A DNA stretch of 15,415 nt from UBA2093 sp044340485 (GTDB lineage Bacteria > Actinomycetota > Acidimicrobiia > Acidimicrobiales > Ilumatobacteraceae): contig JBIITN010000035.1 in assembly GCA_044340485.1 (NCBI GenBank), forward strand, positions 1 through 15,415, written 5' to 3'. Each line of letters begins with the position of its first letter. Position 1 is the first letter of the stretch. This document shows positions 12,204 through 15,415 of this stretch, in pieces. Position numbers and translations under genes: made by a program. The notes beneath the pieces are model-generated. The model worked only from the letters and a program-made list of their open reading frames with translations, searched no databases and had not been told where the DNA came from.

Positions 12204-13162
12204 AACCCGGTCAACACGGGCCCTCTGTTCGAGACCTCCAACGACACCTTTCTGCCGCGGGATACGTCGCGCCAGGTTCTGTCGATGAGTCAACGTTTTG
12301 TCAGCGTACTCACGCGGCGTTGCTCTCTTTTCAATCGGACTACGGATTACGTATCACCGGTGAGTGCGACGAAACAACATGGTCGGCACTGATCGAAGCG
12401 TCGTGGTCGCTGGGCGATCGACTGTTGTACTTACGATCACCAAACATTCGTGGCGATGACGTTGCACAAATGCAATCGATGTTGTCTCGTTTGGGTTTTG
12501 ATTGTGGTCGGACAGACGGCATCTACGGTCCACTTGCCGTTCGTGCGGTATCTGAATTTCAACAAAACTGTGGCCTTGTTCCAGATGGTGTGTGCACGCG
12601 CGAAGTAGTGATCGCATTGCATCGCGTGAGCACCCACACAGGTGATGGGCCTGGCATTGCAGTATTGCGTGAAACAGAATCACTGTCAGATCTTCGCGCA
12701 AACACTCAACGACGCATTGTGATTGGTTCGTATGCGGGAATGGCCGCCGTATCACAACAAGTGTTACGACGTTGTAGAGAAGATTACGAACTTGTCACTC
12801 TTGTTGAGTCTGATGCAACATCACAAGCACAAACCGCAAACAGGTTTTCTGCCGATGTCTATCTTGGTTTCGAAGCAGCAACAGACGAAGCTTGTGTTGT
12901 TCAATATTATGAAGTGCCAAACTTTGTAAGTGTCGGTGGCAGATCACTTGCAAACGCAATCTGCGAACAATTGCGCCAACGCGTACCTGAGATCGTGGTA
13001 CACACAGAGGGTATTCGCCACTCCGCTTTACGCGAGACGCGTATGCCTGCGGTGTTGTGTTCGCTGGCGCCCATGTCGATTATTTCGCTCAAAACATCGG
13101 GTATTGCCCTCGCTGTGCAGGCCGCTCTTTCCCAATGGTGGCAAGCACCAACGAGTACATAA
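12182..13162 (+). CDS. cwlM: CwlM-like peptidoglycan-binding protein with degenerate amidase domain
   Basis: Two N-terminal peptidoglycan-binding repeats: residues about 8-72 (IKPGQHGPSVRDLQRHLSAA, then ALLSFQSDYGLRITGEC) and 88-150 (IRGDDVAQMQSMLSRLGFDC, then GIYGPLAVRAVSEFQQNCGL). A domain in the place of N-acetylmuramoyl-L-alanine amidase follows (178-326). The amidase signature DPGHGG is replaced by GSYAGM, the second histidine motif by VYLGFE, and the closing catalytic-Glu motif by VLCSLAP, so zinc binding and catalysis are most likely lost. No signal peptide is seen. In mycobacteria CwlM is a cytoplasmic regulator, phosphorylated by a Ser/Thr kinase, that activates MurA. Position after trxA matches that gene. 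The start is uncertain. TTG 12320 would cut the first repeat in half, while ATT 12182, eight bases after GGAGGAG, or ATA 12200 in the trxA stop, keeps it whole. Numbering is from ATT 12182. Confidence 0.82.
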   Translation: MSSGFPIKPGQHGPSVRDLQRHLSAAGYVAPGSVDESTFCQRTHAALLSFQSDYGLRITGECDETTWSALIEASWSLGDRLLYLRSPNIRGDDVAQMQSMLSRLGFDCGRTDGIYGPLAVRAVSEFQQNCGLVPDGVCTREVVIALHRVSTHTGDGPGIAVLRETESLSDLRANTQRRIVIGSYAGMAAVSQQVLRRCREDYELVTLVESDATSQAQTANRFSADVYLGFEAATDEACVVQYYEVPNFVSVGGRSLANAICEQLRQRVPEIVVHTEGIRHSALRETRMPAVLCSLAPMSIISLKTSGIALAVQAALSQWWQAPTST

Positions 13163-13210
13163 CACCAATCCTTATTATCTGAGCCAGATGGCACGAGGAT
13201 TGCCGACGGA

Positions 13211-13223
13211 CCACAACTAGCAT
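13211..13223 (+). promoter_or_regulatory. kup promoter element (CCACAAC + TAGCAT)
   Basis: CCACAACTAGC followed by AT, with -10 hexamer TAGCAT at 13218-13223, ten bases before the kup ATG. The 11-base string is identical to that before the kinase gene (7713-7723) and lies at nearly the same distance from the start codon (23 versus 25 bases). Confidence 0.5.
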
Positions 13224-13233
13224 CGTTCAACGC

Positions 13234-15249
13234 ATGGGATCTGACAACTCTGCCGACTGGTCGTCGGTTGAATTGGCCCGACAAATGGGTCGAACAATGG
13301 CAGGCAGGGTCGGTGCTACTCAAGATTCCGATACAGATTCGTCTGCTTCGCCCGATGATATATCTTCCGGCGCACACAATGGTCATAAAACCACTGTGGG
13401 AACAACGGCACTTGCAATTGGTGCACTTGGAGTTGTGTACGGAGACATCGGCACCAGTCCCCTTTATGCGTTAAAAGAAGCATTCACTGAAAAATCGCAC
13501 ACATTGATGGTCGACAAAATCAATGTCTATGGCGTGTGTTCATTGGCATTTTGGTCGCTCATCATCATTATCTCTGTGAAGTATCTGATGTTCGTGATGC
13601 GTGCAGACAACCGCGGCGAAGGTGGCATCTTGGCCCTCACTGCATTGGTCATGCCACGACGTGGAAATACCGTTGCGCGCGCAGGCGTTTTGGTGGGGCT
13701 TGGCATTTTCGGCACTGCGCTTCTGTATGGCGATGGCATGATCACGCCTGCTATTTCAGTGTTAAGTGCTGTTGAGGGTCTTGAAGAAGTGTCAACGCGT
13801 TTCACAGACTGGGTGGTGCCGATTGCTGTTGTCATTCTTGTTGCGTTGTTTCTCGTGCAACGTCGAGGCACTGCAGTCGTTGCGCGCATCTTTAGCCCAG
13901 TGATGATGGTGTGGTTCACCGTGCTCGCAGTCTTGGGTGTTTCAAAGATCATTGGTAACCCGGAAATTATTCAATCGATCAATCCGTTTTATGCAGTGCA
14001 GTTTTTTACGCACGAACCCATGAAGGCTTTTTTATCACTGGGCTCGATTTTTCTTGTGGTCACCGGTGGTGAAGCGTTGTATGCAGACATGGGACACTTT
14101 GGTCGACGACCCATTGCATACGGATGGTATTTCCTCGTACTTCCTGCATTGGTGTTGAATTACTGGGGTCAAGGCGCATTGCTTCTTGAAGAACCAGAGG
14201 CTGTAGAAAGCGTGTTTTTCAGAATGGCACCTGAACCATTGCTATTACCGCTGGTCATTCTTGCAACAATGGCCACCATCATCGCCTCACAAGCGCTGAT
14301 TTCAGGGGTGTTCTCATTAACAAAACAAGCTGTCCAGCTTGATTACTTACCACGCATTGCGATTCGTAATACGTCTCAAGAGCACTCTGGGCAAATTTAT
14401 GTTCCATTGGTCAACTGGGTGTTGATGGTTGCATGTGTTGCGTTGGTTGTTGGTTTTCGATCATCAAGCAATCTTGCTGCTGCATACGGAATTGCCGTCA
14501 CAATGACAATGGTTATTACAACATTGATCTTCTACCGCTTTCTCACTGATCGACGTCAGTGGCCGCGTTATCGCGCATTCCTCATCTGTGTTCCATTGCT
14601 CATCGTGGAACTTGGATTCTTCAGTGCAAACATTGTGAAGATTCCAAAGGGCGGATGGCTGGCGCTCGCTGTGGGGTTCATTCTCATGATTCAGATGCAA
14701 ACGTGGCGACGTGGCCGCGCTGTTGTTGCCGCACGCATTCATCGCGGCGAGCAGCCAATCGCGCAAGTGCTTGATGAAACAGTTGGTGTGAAGCGTGTTG
14801 ATGGCACTGCCGTGTTTTTGTTCAAAGATTTAGGAAAAGCACCACCGGCACTTGTAAACAACTTGCATCACAATAAGGTGCTGCATAAAACAACATTGAT
14901 TGTGTCCGTGGAAACCGCCGACGAACCACGCGTTCCCCTTGACGAACGCTGGGAATTGACAAAGATTGAACCTGGCGTGTTTGTGGTGCAGTTGGAATTT
15001 GGATTCATGGAAGAACCGAATGTTCCTCAGGCGCTTCTTCTTATTCAACATCGAGAAATCACCTTGGATCTCGACACGATCACCTACTTCATCGGCCACG
15101 AATCGATCGTTGCGGGTAAAGCTCCGTCGATGCATCCGTTGCTAGAACATCTCTTTGTCCTGCTCAACCGATCAGCCGATAGTGCTGTTCGTTTCTTCCA
15201 CTTACCTGCTGACCAGGTTTTCGAGGTAGGAACTCGCGTCGAAATCTAG
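13234..15249 (+). CDS. kup: KUP family potassium transporter
   Basis: Potassium uptake permease of the KUP/HAK/KT family, in the inner membrane with about 12 helices. The 671-residue protein carries the family signature GALGVVYGDIGTSPLYAL (63-80), followed by the loop DNRGEGGILALTALV, GDGMITPAISVLSAVEGLEE, and ADMGHFGRRPIAYGWYF. The last 150-170 residues form the hydrophilic C-terminal domain. The N-terminus is unusual: about 52 polar residues precede the first helix, including DSDTDSSASPDD (31-42), where many family members have 10-25. The promoter element immediately upstream favours this start. ATG 13285 and 13297 are shorter in-frame alternatives. It is probably monocistronic. KUP is normally found elsewhere, so its place here next to the parB end of the block may be lineage-specific. 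Confidence 0.95.
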   Translation: MGSDNSADWSSVELARQMGRTMAGRVGATQDSDTDSSASPDDISSGAHNGHKTTVGTTALAIGALGVVYGDIGTSPLYALKEAFTEKSHTLMVDKINVYGVCSLAFWSLIIIISVKYLMFVMRADNRGEGGILALTALVMPRRGNTVARAGVLVGLGIFGTALLYGDGMITPAISVLSAVEGLEEVSTRFTDWVVPIAVVILVALFLVQRRGTAVVARIFSPVMMVWFTVLAVLGVSKIIGNPEIIQSINPFYAVQFFTHEPMKAFLSLGSIFLVVTGGEALYADMGHFGRRPIAYGWYFLVLPALVLNYWGQGALLLEEPEAVESVFFRMAPEPLLLPLVILATMATIIASQALISGVFSLTKQAVQLDYLPRIAIRNTSQEHSGQIYVPLVNWVLMVACVALVVGFRSSSNLAAAYGIAVTMTMVITTLIFYRFLTDRRQWPRYRAFLICVPLLIVELGFFSANIVKIPKGGWLALAVGFILMIQMQTWRRGRAVVAARIHRGEQPIAQVLDETVGVKRVDGTAVFLFKDLGKAPPALVNNLHHNKVLHKTTLIVSVETADEPRVPLDERWELTKIEPGVFVVQLEFGFMEEPNVPQALLLIQHREITLDLDTITYFIGHESIVAGKAPSMHPLLEHLFVLLNRSADSAVRFFHLPADQVFEVGTRVEI

Positions 15250-15300
15250 GTTTCGTTAATAGACTTACATGACGCACGTCACTTACTTGTGTAATACAAT

Positions 15301-15332
15301 TTTTCCACAGAATATTCACAGACTGTGGACTT
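15301..15332. promoter_or_regulatory. cluster of DnaA-box-like sites
   Basis: TTTTCCACA (15301-15309, plus strand, a known DnaA-box variant), ATATTCACA (15312-15320, two mismatches) and TGTGGACTT (15324-15332, a minus-strand box AAGTCCACA). The outer two form a 7-base inverted repeat, TCCACAG and CTGTGGA, 12 bases apart. TTACTCACA (15353-15361) is a further weak match. Confidence 0.4.
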
Positions 15333-15340
15333 GAGCATTG

Positions 15341-15352
15341 GCCACATGTGGC
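15341..15352. repeat. 12-base perfect palindrome
   Basis: GCCACATGTGGC is a perfect inverted repeat without a spacer, suited to a dimeric DNA-binding protein. It lies between the DnaA-box-like cluster and the terminal hairpin. Confidence 0.4.
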
Positions 15353-15383
15353 TTACTCACAACCTCAGGTTGAAAGTTGTGTC

Positions 15384-15398
15384 AGGCGCTACGCGCCT
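15384..15398 (+). terminator. GC-rich hairpin, possible terminator
   Basis: AGGCGC and GCGCCT pair around a three-base loop TAC. The plus-strand sequence after it is T-rich but broken (TCAGTCTTTGTCTTTTG). It could end kup transcription 135 bases after the stop, or act on a minus-strand gene entering from the right, whose last codons would overlap it. Confidence 0.4.
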
Positions 15399-15415
15399 TC
15401 AGTCTTTGTCTTTTG

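Larger units (their letters stand above)
15250..15415. other. non-coding end region with small palindromes
   Basis: No convincing gene is seen. The first 50 bases are AT-rich and contain TGACG-CA-CGTCA (15270-15281) flanked by ACTTAC direct repeats (15263-15268 and 15281-15286), then TACAAT (15295-15300), which resembles a -10 but lacks a -35. DnaA-box-like sites, a perfect 12-base palindrome and a hairpin follow, listed separately. Minus-strand frames entering from the right edge stop within the last 35 bases, so a minus-strand gene (parB would be expected from gene order) could end here, but this cannot be shown. Confidence 0.5.

Noticed and set aside
15346..15415. Open reading frame from ATG 15346 to the window edge
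   Set aside because: Only 23 codons, no ribosome binding site, starts inside a palindrome and crosses a hairpin.
1..15415. tRNA or rRNA genes, CRISPR arrays, insertion sequences, prophage or toxin-antitoxin genes
   Set aside because: No cloverleaf-like or rRNA sequence, no regularly spaced repeats, and no transposase, integrase or toxin-like protein was recognised on either strand.

Overview
The window looks like an origin-proximal stretch of an actinobacterial chromosome of moderate GC, most likely from class Acidimicrobiia (Ilumatobacter-like or freshwater acIV-like). Three things point there. The gene order matches, from memory, the conserved actinobacterial block that runs rpsR-ssb-rpsF ... 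pcnA - DUF6049 protein - (murJ region) - sigM - anti-sigma - trxB - trxA - cwlM and is normally followed by parB/parA/.../dnaA. A DUF5318 protein and a DUF6049 protein, both actinobacterial families, are present. Many genes carry a TANNNT -10 hexamer just upstream of the start codon, as in leaderless actinobacterial transcripts. The genus is an inference. No rRNA, tRNA, insertion sequence, CRISPR array or phage gene was seen.

Layout. 1-1140, minus strand: rpsF-ssb-rpsR, running off the left edge, with a leader hairpin in front of rpsF. 1305-2544: a 59-residue CxxC protein, a convergent DUF5318 zinc-ribbon protein and a divergent SAM methyltransferase. 2564-4021, minus: the CCA-adding tRNA nucleotidyltransferase. 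Its start codon overlaps that of a divergent GNAT acetyltransferase, which opens a plus-strand operon joined by 4-base ATGA overlaps: GNAT - DUF6049 exported membrane protein - DegV. 7738-9369: a transmembrane Ser/Thr kinase whose outer domain resembles the C-terminal domain of mycobacterial MviN. 9411-10745: a SigM-like ECF sigma factor, its single-pass anti-sigma factor and a two-pass membrane protein of unknown function. 10791-13162: thioredoxin reductase, thioredoxin and a CwlM-like peptidoglycan-binding protein with a degenerate amidase domain. 13234-15249: a Kup potassium transporter. 15250-15415: no gene seen, but a cluster of DnaA-box-like sites and small palindromes.

How the genes fit together. 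The right half reads as a cell-envelope stress and cell-wall control cluster. It has a kinase with an extracytoplasmic sensor-like domain, a CwlM-type regulator whose mycobacterial relatives are phosphorylated and control peptidoglycan precursor synthesis, an ECF sigma/anti-sigma pair, and a thioredoxin couple with an ECF-type promoter candidate upstream of trxA. The left half is housekeeping: ribosome, DNA replication and tRNA maturation.

Main oddities: murJ/mviN is absent from its usual slot, where DegV and the separate kinase lie; the CwlM homologue has lost all recognisable zinc ligands; sigM and cwlM have no ATG/GTG/TTG start that preserves their first domain and may start at AUC and AUU (or AUA); the same 11-base promoter string precedes the kinase and kup, and in front of the kinase it overlaps a perfect DnaA box; and a GC-rich patch of about 1 kb crosses a gene boundary.
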